Notes: generated by a model not told the origin, from the sequence alone. A DNA stretch of 64,000 nucleotides from Taudactylus pleione (GCA_031769625.1 JAUIMM010000015.1:26629501-26693500), one strand, 5' to 3'; counted from the first letter of the stretch, positions 1 through 11,215 are shown. Program-made: numbers and translations.

Positions 1-600
1 TCTAGAAGTCTGGATGCTAAAAGCTCAGCTACTTTTTTCCATAAATTCAAGTCACGAAGTAAATCGTTTAGTTCCTTTTGAGAAAATTTGTTTGGAGTAT
101 AATAACTTTCTTCAAATTCACTTTCATCTGTGTTGTCACTTGCACTGGATGAAATTAACATTTCCACATCATCACATTCAACTTCGCACAAAGAACTGAA
201 TGATGGTACAGGTAAATCATTGCTATGTGGTATCGGTTGTTTTGCAGAATTCATACTTAGGTATTCCCATTTGCATTTCTTAAATCTATTCATACCTTTA
301 ACATTTACAGCACAAAAATAGCAGTCACTGAAGTGATCTTTTTTGACTCATACCACATCATAGGTATGCTGAAATTAATAAATGAATTTCGATCACCTTT
401 AGTCCAATTGCGAAGTTATTCCACGCAGGTTTTACAAACTTTGTGAAGCACCCAAATCTTGTTTTGCTGGCTTATGTGATATCCAAAATAAGTCTGATAC
501 GCTTGCTTTATGAATACAGCTATATTTTCTCTTTCTTTTGCAACACTATATTTGCCACAAATATAACAAAATACATCAGGGTTGTTAGTACACTGTCACC
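1..600 (-). pseudogene. Decayed copy of an uncharacterised multi-copy cysteine-rich protein family
   Basis: Read on the minus strand from about 590 down to the left edge, the sequence gives an N-terminal block with Cys pairs (NNPDVFCYICGKY, then HKVCKTCVE), a segment IPMMWYESKK, a block around DCYFCAVNVKGMNRFKK, then PIPHSNDLPVP, an acidic serine-rich stretch, and FSQKELNDLLRDLNLWKKVAELLASRL. This order of motifs matches a family I recall as an uncharacterised, often multi-copy protein in arthropods, cnidarians and some vertebrates; its function is unknown and paired cysteines suggest zinc binding. The copy is broken: an in-frame TAA follows KTCVE, and at least one frameshift lies between the WYESKK and CYFC blocks (about 290-330). 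It runs off the left edge, so the 3' part is not seen. Family resemblance is from memory; no function is claimed. Confidence 0.6.
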
Positions 601-757
601 GAGAAGAACTAATTTTTACGGCGAAAACGTTTTGTTTCACACATGCAGTGCTAACGCCCAACAAAAGCCGAGGACGTACTGAACAAAACAAGCCCAAATG
701 GCGGGAAATTGGTTGTGGTAGGAGACAGAGAGGGCCGAACAAAGGAACAGGAGGTGT
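601..757. other. Flank upstream of the broken family copy, no gene seen
   Basis: This stretch precedes the minus-strand pseudogene and was contiguous with 2195 onward before the hAT insertion at 766. It holds no convincing coding signal. Confidence 0.4.
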
Positions 758-2194
758 GCTGACTGCAGGGCCGGATCAGGGTCTGTGGGGGCCCCTTGGC
801 AACAAACTTGTGGGGGCCCCTATATACCACAGTTTCTCATCACCTTAGGATTTTTTTTTTCTCTCTATTCACCTTAATGCCCCTCTTGCAATGCCCACTG
901 TAGAAGTGCCCCTTATGCAATGTCCCCAGTAATGGTCCCCCCTATGCAGTGCTCCTTATGCAGTGCCCCCTGTAGTAGTCCTCCCTATGCAGTGCCCCCT
1001 GTAGTAGTCCTCCCTATGCAGTGCCCCCTGTAGTAGTCCTCCCTATGCAGTGCCCCCTGTAGTAGTGCCCCTTATGCAGTGCCGGCAGTATTGGTCTTCC
1101 CTATGCAGTGTCCCTTATATAATGCCCACAGTAGTTGCCCCCCCTATACAGTGCCCCCAGTAGTTGTCCCCCCTATGCATTGCCCTCAGTAGTAGTTCCC
1201 CCCATGCATTGCCCCCAGTAGTAGACCACCCCTATACAGTACCCCCAGTAGTAATCTCCCCTATGCAGCGTCCTTTATATAGTGCCCCCAGTAGTATTTC
1301 CCCAAAAGCATTGCCCCCAGTAGTAGTCTCTCCATGCTCTGCCCCCAGTAGTAGTCCCCCCTCGTACAGTGCCCCCAGTAGTAGTCCCCCCATGCTCTGC
1401 CCCCAGTAGTCCTCCCCTATACAGTGCCCCCAGTTGTAGTCCCCCCATGCTCTGCCCCCAGTAGTAGTCCCCCCCTATACAGTGCCCCCAGTTGTAGACC
1501 CCCCATGCTCTGCCCCCAGTAGTAGTCCCCCCTATACAGTACCCCCAGTAGTAGTCCCCCCTATACAGTGCCCCCACTAGTAGTCCCGCATGCTCTGCCC
1601 CCAGTAGTAGTCCCCCGGTATACAGTGCCCCCAGTAGTAGCTCCCCCCTATGCATTGCCCCTTGTAGCACCCCCCCCTATACAATGCCCTCATGAAGTGG
1701 CCTCCCTATACAGGGATGTCTGTAGCGCTCCCCCCTATGTAGTGACAGTGCTGCCCCACACGCAAACACACACACAAAAAAAATAAACTTACCTGAATCC
1801 CCGCTCCTGACGCAAGTCCCGGCTCTTCTGTTGCACAGATGGGAGAGACGTCAACGTCATGACGTTTCTCCCATCATCACCAGCTGTGGGGGGGAGCCGG
1901 AAGGCGGAGCTCATGAGTGAGCTCCAGCCGGCTCCCTCAGCTGACGAAGCAGCTAATGAGAGTCTTTGTGAGTCTCATCGGCTGCAGTAACATACACACA
2001 GCTGCCGCCGCCGGCTGTGTGTATGTCTCGGTGTAGTGTGGCCGCGCTCACTGCGCGGTCTACACTACACTAGCGGAGGGGACACTAGCGGCAGGTGCAG
2101 AGAGTTCACCGCTGCTAGTGGGGGCCCCTCCGTGTGTGGGGGCCCAGGGACGACCGCCCCTGTCGCCCCCCCCTAATCCAGCCCTGGCTGACTG
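758..2194. mobile_element. Non-autonomous hAT element 766-2186 with perfect 8-bp target-site duplication
   Basis: The element begins CAGGGCCGGATCAGGG at 766 and ends CCCTAATCCAGCCCTG at 2186, an imperfect terminal inverted repeat of hAT type. It is flanked on both sides by GCTGACTG (758-765 and 2187-2194), a perfect 8-bp duplication, which is the hAT signature. The 1421-bp interior encodes no transposase: the first two thirds are a minisatellite and the rest is GC-rich sequence with GGGGGCCCC blocks near both ends. Confidence 0.9.
870..1760. repeat. Minisatellite, about 29-31 bp unit, inside the hAT element
   Basis: About thirty degenerate copies of a unit resembling CAGTGCCCCCAGTAGTAGTC plus CCCCCTATA follow one another. 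Units differ by small indels, so long open frames across it (proline-rich on +, glycine-rich on -) are by-products of repetition. A related array lies at 47480-47920. Confidence 0.9.
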
Positions 2195-3378
2195 CCTCAC
2201 TCAGTCCTCTCCGTTGCTCCTCTGTGTATGCTGGGAGGAGGCGAGGCTGTGGTCTGAGGATGTCCCAGCAATGCGCTGCCACGCCTCCTCCCAGCGTTAG
2301 TGAGGAGATATGAATGTGTTATGTCTCTCAAACGTGACTACCAGCTACGTTATCGTATATAAAACAAATTCTTGTTATTGTTGAAAGAGGGTAGTTGTTA
2401 AAAAAAGCGGCCTAGACTAGTAAGGTACTTCAAATGGAGAAAATAATTGAATTTTATAATTCTTCATTAATTTGAAAACTGGAGCCAATTCAGCTATAGT
2501 GAAGATCGAATGCGAAAATAGGACCTGCGAGTACGGTCAACCGATCTTAAATCCTTGGCAAGAAAAAAAATATATATATTTTTCTGTTTCCCAGTGTTAT
2601 AATGCTATAATATGTGGAAATTAGTTTAAAATGGTCAGACATCTATCTGATGTTTGGCCTTGCCATTCTATGGGTTAGCACATAGAAAATCTAGAGTAGT
2701 AGAATAAATGTGATAGACGTGTCTTCTGTCAACCCTATCAATTATTGCAAAGAATTATTTAACAAGGACTATTGTTCTGAATGACACCTGTAATTAATAG
2801 TAATATTGGATTACAGACCTCTGAGAATCAGAAGTGGCCAAAATAATAAATATTTCAGGAGCCAATCAGTAAAATTTTGGAGGCAGAAGAATATTTTATG
2901 AAGCCAGTGAAATCTATGGATATGATCACTAAAGGTTAGGCACTAGAAGAACATTTGTAGTCATCATTGGTCTATAGCTCATGACATGGTCCCTGGTATG
3001 CTGGACAAGCAAGTGTTACATTCATATAAAAAGAGTAAAGTTGTCTTGCACAATATGTTTTTATGCTAGAAATTATTGCATAACCTATATAAAGACAGTA
3101 TAATTAAAGGATGAGTTAGTTTTACAACATATGCACAATACACCCCTTTAATGACACCTTACAGGTAACAATTTTAATTAGTATAAATCTTGCAGTGTGT
3201 ATATATTAAATAATGCTGGAATTAATCTCCTGGATTCTGAGCCTGCATCTCTTTTCTCTGCAAATCTTCTCCATTGGCGGGAGCGGGGCATTTTTATATG
3301 CTGAATACTCACCGCTTGTGCTGCTACGCTCAGTCCATACTTTTGCAGTGTACACTGACAGCGGGTGGATCCGCAGGC
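2195..3378. other. Intergenic stretch with no gene seen
   Basis: AT-rich sequence from about 2300 on, without open frames of note, tandem repeats or recognisable element ends. A GC-rich piece at 2195-2300 continues the pre-insertion target of the hAT element. Confidence 0.5.
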
Positions 3379-3897
3379 TCAGGGCCTGATTCACTACCAA
3401 TTGCAACTGCGATTGGTAGTGATTACGCACAGAGTTCAACTGCGATAGTATGCTAATTCATTTCGTTTGCTATGCCACCGCTGCACTACATAAGGACTAC
3501 CACTTTACCTTACATACATCCGTAATGTTTAGCAAGAATGCGAAAAAATTGGTACAATGAATTACCATCGCAGCCTCATGCACACGCTATGGCCTTATTC
3601 AGAAATTGCTAACTTCAGTGCACGATGTGTGTCTGCGTAGGCTATCTCAGTGGATAATTTATGCACACCCATGCAATGGCGTTCAAACGCACTGACACGC
3701 CTGCGTTTTCCCGACCACCACCCACAAACGGCACTTCCTCATCAATCACTCTGTGATGGGTCTGCGTAGTCACTGCAATCGCAGTCCCAATTGCAGTGGC
3801 CGATTCGCACACACGCACTGCGATGCATACGCAGTAGCAACAATCGGCCGATTGCGTGCGTATAAGCAACTGCGATCCAAGCTGAATCAGGCCCTCA
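3379..3897. mobile_element. Harbinger-like MITE (GGGCCTGATTCA family) 3382-3894, TSD TCA
   Basis: Terminal inverted repeats GGGCCTGATTCA (3382) and TGAATCAGGCCC (3894) are perfect, flanked by TCA on both sides (3379-3381, 3895-3897). The 513-bp interior has no transposase; it holds the family core block in reverse orientation near 3700 (ACCACCCACAAACG) and repeated GCAATCGCAGT-type motifs. A 3-bp duplication fits PIF/Harbinger transposition. Confidence 0.88.
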
Positions 3898-4288
3898 GTC
3901 AGCTACTGGATATACACTGATGTGCTTAATGTTAACAGACAATCCTGTACAACACAGCACGGCTCACGCTGATCATCACCGCGACTTCTATTGTACAAGA
4001 AGCAGATGACAGGTGAGTGACTTTGGTGGTCTGCAGACCATTATACAGCCGGGTGGTATTTATGTTGTCTGGATAACATCTAAGCCTGCATAATCAAGCT
4101 ACTGGCAGGCGCAATTAAAAAGGTCTGCCAAATGAATGTCCTTGAACTTATATGCCAGCTACATGCTTTCAGTGGAGAATTATCTGTAACTGATCTAAAT
4201 ACACTATATGGACAAAAGCATTTGGACTCCTGACCATTACACAAAGACGGACTGTAATGATATTGTAATCATATACATATACAGTACT

Positions 4289-5380
4289 TTAATATGGATT
4301 TGGTTTTGCAGCAATAACAGCTTCCACTCTTCTTGGCAGGCTTTCCACAAGATTTTGGAGTGTTTCTGCGGGAATTTGTGCCCATTCATTCTGTAGAGCT
4401 ATTATGAGGTCAGGCACTGATGTTAGACGAGAAGGCCTGGCTCGCAATCTCCATGACAGTTCATCCCAAAGGTGCCCAATGGGGTTGAGGTCAGGGCTCT
4501 GTGCAGGCCAGTCAAGTTCTTCCATACCGAACTCATCAAACCATGGGCCTGATTCAGCATGGATCGCTATTCTGCCTATACGCACGCAACGCAGTTGCTA
4601 ATATCAGCTGTGATATGCTAATAATTGCATTCGCATTGCGATCACAGCCTTACATAAGGACGCCCACTTCCTCTTACACACATCCGTATACTTCAGCAAC
4701 ATACAGAAATAATCGGTAACATCAGATCCATACACACAGTTAAGGAACTGCTAAATTCAGCACACGCTATGAGGCCTCAGGCTGCGTATGGTATTGCAGT
4801 GGTTAATTTATGCACGTCCATGCAACACCGTTGAAACGCAATGGCATGCCTGCGTTCACCCAACCACCTCCCCGTCACCACCCAAAAATGGCACTTCCTG
4901 TCAATCACTCTGCTATGGGTCTAAATCGCCGCTTAGATCGGAACGGCTGGTTCACGCACACACACTGCAATGCGTATGCAAGCGCAGTGCAAAATAATCG
5001 GCCAATTGCATGCATATTAGCAACTGCTATCCTTGCTGAATCAGGCCCCATGTCTTTATAGTCCTTGCTTTGTGCATTGGGGCACAGTCATGTTGGAATA
5101 GAAAAGGGTAATTGTCCAAAATGTCTTGGTATGCTGAAGCATTAAGATTGCCCTAGCCCAAACCCTGAAAAACAGCCCCATACCATGATCCCTCCTCCAC
5201 CAAACTTGTGCCTTAGCAGTCGTTAACCCCTCTCTGTGACTTCCGCTTTGTGGCTGAGTCGCTGTTGTTCCTAAATGCTTCCTCTTTCTAATAATATCAC
5301 TTACAGTTGACCGTGGAATATCCAGCAGGGATGAAATTTCACAAACCGTCTTACTGCAAAGGTGGCATCCTATCACAGTA
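4289..5380 (-). pseudogene. Tc1-like transposase remnant, internally deleted
   Basis: The minus strand carries the first helix-turn-helix (KTVCEISSLLDIPRSTVSDI, about 5350-5290). It is followed at once, in shifted frames, by the segment around the second catalytic Asp (frame giving LFQHDCAPMHK near 5090) and, beyond the inserted MITE, by the C-terminal part (EELDWPAQSPDLNPIGHLWD, about 4530-4460, ending near 4289). The second helix-turn-helix and the region with the first catalytic Asp are missing. The motif usually reading NPIEHLW reads NPIGHLW, so the third catalytic acid is also lost. Frameshifts, deletion and the nested MITE make this a dead transposase. Confidence 0.9.
4542..5051. mobile_element. 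Harbinger-like MITE nested in Tc1, 4545-5048, TSD CAT
   Basis: GGGCCTGATTCAGC at 4545 and GCTGAATCAGGCCC ending 5048 are perfect inverted repeats; CAT flanks both sides (4542-4544, 5049-5051). The insertion cuts the Tc1 transposase region. Removing the element and one CAT gives a continuous CAAACCATGTCTTTAT, which matches the usual Tc1 sequence there as I recall it. The interior carries the family core in reverse orientation near 4880. Confidence 0.92.
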
Positions 5381-5645
5381 CCACGCTTGAGGTCAATGAG
5401 CTCTTCACATTTGTATCACAAATGTTTGCAAATGGAGACTGCATGGCTAGGTTCTTGATTTTATACACCTGTGGCAACGGGTCTGATAGAAACATCTCAA
5501 TTCAATAATTAACAGGTGTGGCCAAATAATTTTGTCCATATAGTGTATATGCTATACGGCAGCCTTGATGCTGTCAACTGGATACCAATGCTTCAATGAA
5601 ATCTTATTAACAATTATCATTAGAGAGATACATGGTTTTAAAGAC

Positions 5646-6243
5646 TCTGGACCTAATTCAGACCCACTCGCTAGGATGCGTTCGCTCGTAGCCGGCCGAT
5701 TTTCGCATTGTGCACATACATCGCAGTGCGTGTGCGCAACCGCAGTGAGAGATCGGGAAGCGTTCCCGCGCCGCACATAGACAGCCCAGCAGAGTGAGTG
5801 ACAGGAGAGGCCGTTTGTGGGTGGTGACAGGGGATGGTCACTATAAACGGGGGAGTGAAGATGCAAACGCAGGCATGCCTGAGCTTCTCAACACCATTTC
5901 AGAGGTGTTCATAAATTATAGGCAGCGTCGTAGTACACGTCACCTGGCTGGTTTTTACACTGAAGTGCTCACAGTGCTTGCGGTAGGTTATGGTCAGCCT
6001 CAAGCGCTGCGATCGCATCCAATGGTACCCAATGTACCGATGGTTGCATACACTTCATGGAGATGACGTGCTCAAGTGGGCGTCTTAAGACAAGCTGGTG
6101 GGCGTCTGCATACACTGAGCAATCGCATGCCAAGACATAGTGGGTGTGCTAATGCCTTGCCTTGCGATCGCCTGCCTTCTGAAATTTGCATACACTGGGT
6201 GCGAGCGTACGCATCTAGCGAGCTGGTCTGAATCGAGCCCTCT
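5646..6243. mobile_element. Harbinger-like MITE 5649-6240, TSD TCT
   Basis: GGACCTAATTCAGACC (5649) and GGTCTGAATCGAGCCC (ends 6240) are imperfect inverted repeats with TCT on each side. The inner sequence holds the core block GTTTGTGGGTGGTGACAGGG near 5812 and ACGGGGGAGTG, shared with the other long family members. No transposase frame is present. Confidence 0.88.
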
Positions 6244-6629
6244 GTGCTATAGGCATTACATTCTGACAATTTGTCTCATGAGGAGTGTGAATAGTTACAT
6301 TGTGTCTAGCTTATTCACTATAGTGGTATTATATAGGTATTGTAAGTGGATTTTATATGCTTCATGTTTTTATTATTTGAAAATAAATGTGTAATAGACC
6401 TTTTATTCATTGTACACTCTACCATCCTTGTACAGAGACAGATTAGCGCAACTTATAATTTTCACTTAGTTTATAATCTTAAATTGGGGGTGTCACAGAA
6501 CCCCTTTAGGAGTGCTGCAGACCTGTCCTCTGTTATTTTGTTTAATACCAGCTTCCGGTCCGATTGGCACTAATTAAAAATCAACTTCAAAACATATGCG
6601 TCACCTACCAGAGAAATACTGGTGCTAGT
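6244..6629. other. AT-rich intergenic stretch, no gene seen
   Basis: No element ends, repeats or credible coding exons recognised. Confidence 0.4.
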
Positions 6630-7012
6630 ACTGGGATGAGTACAGGATGCCGGTGCTCGGGATCAATGGCGGTCAGAATCCCAGCACCGGCATCCCGACA
6701 GGGTTAGAATACTGACCCTTGAATACGGTCAATATTCTAAGCCTCCCCCTCTCCCTACTCTAACCCTCTCTCCCCGATGCTTGACTCTAACTTCCTTCCC
6801 TAGAGCCTAAACCTAACCTCCCCCTCCCCACACCCTAACCCTCTAGTGCCTAACCCACCCCCAAGTGCCTAAGCCCTCGCCCAACCCCGCTACTTACCTT
6901 TGCGATTCTGGCAGTTGGGATGCCGACACCGTGATTCTGACAAGTGTCTGGATTCCGGCATCTTGAGCGCCGGAATCCCCGCATTCGGGATATTGACCGC
7001 ATCCCCTTGTAC
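6630..7012. repeat. CCCTAACC-rich interspersed repeat (GGGATGCCGG family)
   Basis: GC-rich arms with CGGGATGCCGG-type motifs flank a central stretch of degenerate CCTAACCCTCCCCC repeats. The same architecture recurs at 11984-12352, 34040-34250, 39215-40012 and 56170-56690. It is an interspersed repeat with telomere-like words, not an interstitial telomere. Confidence 0.7.
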
Positions 7013-7017
7013 TGACT

Positions 7018-7350
7018 AGGGTCCTGATTCAGATGTGGACGCTAACGTAATAGCAGCAGTGAACCCATATCCAGTTGCCATGCGAAAATATGCTAAAGCT
7101 GTAGTCACCTGGGAATGTATTGAGATGCCCACTGGCAGCTTCACAGATCCTGCAACTGCGTACAAATATGCTGCTGCGTCACAAATCCTTTGATAATTCG
7201 ACCATCTGAGTAATCCCCATGGTTGCGCAGAATCGTTGGTGCCATGTTTTCTGCAATCACAGATGTGGGCAGATACACGCCCCGAAAAACATTCCCGACA
7301 GCATTATTGCTGCCACTCTCCATAACTACCACCCAGACGGTATCTGAATG
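7018..7350. mobile_element. Probable Harbinger-like MITE fragment
   Basis: GGGTCCTGATTCAGATGTGG at 7018 resembles the start of the MITE family, especially the copy at 35564-36013 (GATGTGGATGC). A partner terminus is not clear; a weak TCTGAATG lies at about 7343. Confidence 0.45.
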
Positions 7351-7547
7351 CCATTCACTTTGAGATTAAATGCTCACGTTGAGCGGAATCACAAAGGTAC
7401 CTTGGCACATGAGCAGAGGAGTAGCATTGAACCATGGCGCCCGGAGAAAGTGCATGTCATAGCGCCCCCCCCTGTACTGAACTGTGCCAGTGGGGTATGG
7501 CCAGCCTGTAGGGGAATACTAAAGTGGAGATAAAAACAGCAAACAGA

Positions 7548-8067
7548 GGGCCTGATTCTGACCCGCTCGCGAGCGCTGTACGCTCGCAAGCGGGTCGATG
7601 GTGCCCAAGTGCGCATGCGCGATACCTGGCGAGCAACGGGGAATCCGTCGCTCGGGGTCTCGCACCAAAGGGGGCGTGCTGTCTTTGGTGAGTGACAGCA
7701 CGCCCCCTTTGGTGGGCGCGCCGGGGGCGTGGCTGCCCAGATGGAAGCGTTCCCATGGGAACGCCTACCGTCTGGGTCCGGCCCCACTGACATCACTAGT
7801 GATGTCAGTGGGAGTGATTTTGGCTCTGATAGAGCCAAAATCACTCCAGGGCTTGCGGCAGCGAGACCCTACCGCAGGGTCTCGTCGCAAGCCCGATGGT
7901 CGCGATGGTCTTGACCATCGCGAGACCATCATCATGGACGCTCGCATAAGCTGTGGGTGGTAACCCACAGCTATGCGAGCATCCAAGAGGCCGCTCCTAT
8001 TTTAGGTAGGCCGGGCCTGATTCAGAGCGAGCGGTCTGGTCAGAGTGTCCGGCTCTGAATCAGGCCC
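7548..8067. mobile_element. Harbinger-like MITE 7548-8067
   Basis: GGGCCTGATTCTGACC at 7548 and CTCTGAATCAGGCCC ending 8067 are the inverted repeats. Flanking triplets are AGA and AGT, one mismatch. The interior contains nested palindromes: ACATCACTAGTGATGT near 7790-7805, a hairpin on GATTTTGGCTC, and TGTGGGTGGTAACCCACA near 7950. Close relatives lie at 39384-39790 and 44191-44697. Confidence 0.83.
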
Positions 8068-8600
8068 AGTGACAGTAGGCGTAGAGGTCCAATTGGGAGA
8101 ATAGAATGCTTCAGTGATCTGACATTAAGGGTAGCTCCTTTGGCACTGCTTTATTTATGTTTAGCACCTAGGATCTGACTTTTATCTCCTTTGAATCATT
8201 GTTATTAGTCAATAGAGGAGATTGTAATATATTCTGATCACTTAATTTAAATTGACAGAGCACATGTGCTAGAGTGAGATTCCACAGGGTGCACAGCTAA
8301 TTACTGCAATTACTGCCCCAAGCAGCTATCACTGGAGTGGGTACACCTATAGGAAGCTCCATTCTCAGCTATGCTCCCGCTTTGCAAGTTTACATTGCAC
8401 CTATATTAAATGGGACTACTACTAATCATGTTCTGTCTACCACCATTTTTATTATTTCAGGTCTCCTAATATTTTTTTAAGACCTTTCAAATAACACTGT
8501 GTGGTCATGCCTAATAACACTGCGTGGTCATGCCTGGGAACACTACCATTATTTTAAATAGCAAAGCAGTGGCTTTTTTTAAACTCATACCTTATGATTG
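8068..8600. other. Intergenic stretch, no gene seen
   Basis: AT-rich. A short direct duplication of AATAACACTGNGTGGTCATG occurs at about 8491-8535. Nothing else recognised. Confidence 0.4.
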
Positions 8601-8604
8601 AAGT

Positions 8605-8922
8605 TTAAAGGTGCATACATACACAACGATTTTTTGAACGATTATCGATTACGATATCGTTTATCATTCAATCGTTGAAAAAAACTTTCACTTTCTGAGT
8701 TAAAACGATGAACGATTATCGTTCATGCGCGTTCACGTTTGTAGTTTGTAGTTCAGTCAGACTGACCAACTGAACGATTTTCATTAAGGGAATATGCAAA
8801 AATCGTTTGTAGTTCAAAAAAATCGTTCATTACACTTTCAAAAATCTGACAGATAATCTGACAGAAAATCGTTCATAAAATCGTTGGTAACAAAATCGTT
8901 GTGTGTGTATGCAGCTTAAGAT
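8605..8922. mobile_element. Palindromic MITE (AAGGTGCATACA family)
   Basis: Starts near AAAGGTGCATACATACACAA and ends near TTGTGTGTGTATGCAGCTT, an imperfect inverted repeat. The interior is filled with direct and inverted copies of AACGATT/AATCGTT. No coding capacity. Relatives at 8934-9294 and 20545-20863. Confidence 0.75.
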
Positions 8923-8933
8923 TTTACCTCATA

Positions 8934-9294
8934 CGTGTATGGAGCATACACACGGTCAGATTTGTCAGACTTGTCAGATTTGTCAGATGAACGACTGAAC
9001 TATTGAACGATTTGAACGATTGAACGATTTTACCAAAGTTTTGAACGATTTGAACGATTTGAACGATTGAACGATTTTTGACTGCATTAAAATGAATGGA
9101 ATCGTCCAAGTCTGACTGCAAACCCATCAGATGTCAGATATCGTTATCTGACAAACGGGAACGCGCATCGTTGATCGTCCATCGTTCAGGCATGTCAGAT
9201 ATGAATGATTTTCCTTCAGATATGAACGACTGAACGATTTTTAAATCGTTATCGTTCATATCTGAAGGAAAAATCTGATCGTGTGTATGCACCA
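8934..9294. mobile_element. Palindromic MITE (CATACACACGGTCAGA family)
   Basis: GCATACACACGGTCAGATT near 8943 is the inverse of the end AATCTGATCGTGTGTATGC near 9289. The inside carries runs of TTTGAACGA and TTGTCAGA microrepeats. Same family as 20545-20863. Confidence 0.8.
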
Positions 9295-9305
9295 CTATTA
9301 AGTCC

Positions 9306-9690
9306 ATTGAAGCACAATGAATGAATGAATGAGGAGAGAAGGAGGGAGGGGATCAAAGAGGAGAGAGGAGAGGAAAGTGCCAATCAGAGAGGGGAGGTGA
9401 CAGAGGCCAATATGAAAGGAGAGGGGGGAAGGGCAAAGGGCCGATCAGAGAGGGGCAGTGTAAGAAGCCAATAGGAAAACAAGAGAGGAGAGGGACAAAG
9501 TCGATCAGAGAAGGGTGGTGACAGAAGCCAATAAGAAAGGAGTGAACAGGGGCAAAGACTCGATCACAGGGTAGAGAGGGGAGGGAATTAAAGTGAGAAG
9601 TGAATAATCAATCTGACGGGTAAGTGGAGGTGACAGAAGATGATCACAGAGGAGGGAGGGAGCATGAAATGTAGAAATGGATCTCAGATT
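9306..9690. repeat. Purine-rich degenerate tandem repeat, about 60-bp unit
   Basis: Repeated blocks of GATCAGAGAGGGG, GGTGACAGAGGCCAATA and GAAAGGAGAGGGG with strong G+A bias on the plus strand. Units are variable. Such strand asymmetry can form triplex DNA; no coding role is seen. Confidence 0.75.
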
Positions 9691-10569
9691 CATAACTTAT
9701 TTAGGATATAGAGCAAACAAACCGAGATAAAACTAACAGGCGGTCGTCACGCTGTGCAGCGCCCCATGAATTCCCGGAATCCTGGATGGCGCCCTCTGTC
9801 CATTTTGGCACCCAGAGCACATACTCCACTGGAACCACCCTCTCTACACCCCTGCACGCGCACAATATGATCATGATGCATGTGCAATTGACCAATAATT
9901 GCTCACCAAGGGGTCTATTTACTAAGCAGTGTTAGGAGACAGAGTGAAAAGTGATAAGAAAGTGATAAGGTGCCAGCCAATCAGCTCCCAACTGTCATTT
10001 TTCAAACACAGCCTGTGAGATGACAGTTGGGAGCTGATTGGATGGCACCAGGGCCGGACTGGCCATCGGGCACTTCTGGCAAATGCCAGAAGGGCCGATG
10101 GCCAAATGGGCCGGTCCGGCCGAACGCAGACATACCCGACACTGCAGCACCGCCATGTTTACCAAGTGTTTACTATGCGCGGCCGCATCATGACGTCATC
10201 ACGCGGCCTGCGCCTCTGTGTGAGAAACACGATGGGGGCATTTTAGACTCTGCGCCGTGTTATGTGTGGCCGCGTCATGATGTAGTAATGTCTTTACGCC
10301 GCCGCTTACCTCAATTTGTCTATCTGCTGGTACTGGGCGCCCGCTCCCTACAGTGCGATGCGCGGCGCCCAGCGCTGAATAGGACAGCAGCCACAGCCTA
10401 CCCCTTCTTGTGACTCTGCCTCCCGAGTGCCTGTGAGCAAGGTCCGGTCTCCCAGATCCCAGCAGAAGGGCTTTGTTTTCTCAGGACTGGAAGCTGCTGT
10501 AGTTGTACGCGTGCGGTGCTGGAGCTGAAGTGCAGGTACTGGAACACCAGGTCAGTGTTCTAATCCTCC

Positions 10570-11215
10570 CAGCCCAGTGCTACCCCATCTACCTGCCCTC
10601 CCATCCCAGTGCCCCATCTCTCCCCATTTCAGTGTCCTCTGCCATCTCACTGCCCTCCCTTCCCAGTGTCTCCCCATGTCCAGTCCAGTGTCCCCTCTCT
10701 CCCCATTTCAGTGTCCCCTGCCATCTCACTGCCCTCCCTTCCCAGTGTCTCCCCCATGTCCAGCCCAGTGCCCCCTCTCTCCCCATTTCAGTGTCCCCTG
10801 CCATCTCACTGCCCTCCCTTCCCAGTGTTTCCCCATGTCCAGCCCAGTGTCCCCTCTCTCCCCATTTCAGTGTCCCCTGTCATCTCACTGCCCTCCCTTC
10901 CCAGTGTCTCCCCCATGTCCAGCCCAGTGCCCTCCCTCTCCCCATTTCAGTGTCCCCCGCCATCTCACTGCCTTCCTATCCCAGTGTCTAGCCCCATGTC
11001 CAACCCAGTGCCCCGTCTCTCCCCATTCCAGTGTCCTTCGCCAGCTCACTGCCCTCCCTTCCCAGTGTCTCCCCCATGTCCAGCCCAGTGCCCCCTCTCC
11101 CCCCATTTCAGTGTCCCCGTCATCTCATTGCCCTCCCTTCCCAGTGTCTCCCCCATGTCCAGCCCAGTGCCCCCCCTCTCCCCATTTCAGTGTCCCCCGC
11201 CATCTCACTGCCCTC
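10570..11215. repeat. Tandem repeat, about 79-bp unit, 8 copies
   Basis: The phrase CCCCATTTCAGTGTCCCC recurs about every 79-80 bp from 10622 to 11180, separated by CATCTCACTGCCCTCCCTTC and CATGTCCAGCCCAGTG. Apparent long proline- and serine-rich reading frames on the plus strand, and matching frames on the minus strand, are due to a stop-free repeat and are not called genes. Confidence 0.92.

Larger units (their letters stand above)
4200..5547. mobile_element. Tc1-like element 4202-5545, interrupted by a MITE
   Basis: Ends CACTATATGGACAAAAGC at 4202 and TTTTGTCCATATAGTG at 5545 form the inverted repeats, flanked by TA (4200-4201, 5546-5547), the Tc1/mariner target. The interior holds remnants of a minus-strand transposase and a 504-bp MITE at 4545-5048. 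Without the MITE the element is about 840 bp, so roughly half of a normal Tc1 has been deleted. Confidence 0.92.

Noticed and set aside
870..1760. Possible CRISPR-like array or repetitive gene
   Set aside because: Units are directly adjacent without spacers, vary by indels and lie inside a hAT element in a vertebrate genome. It is a minisatellite.
6700..6860. Interstitial telomere
   Set aside because: CCCTAACC words are degenerate and always accompanied by the arms of an interspersed repeat family.
7389..7986. Arginine- and proline-rich frames on both strands
   Set aside because: They lie across a palindromic MITE, whose GC-rich inverted repeats keep several frames open by chance.
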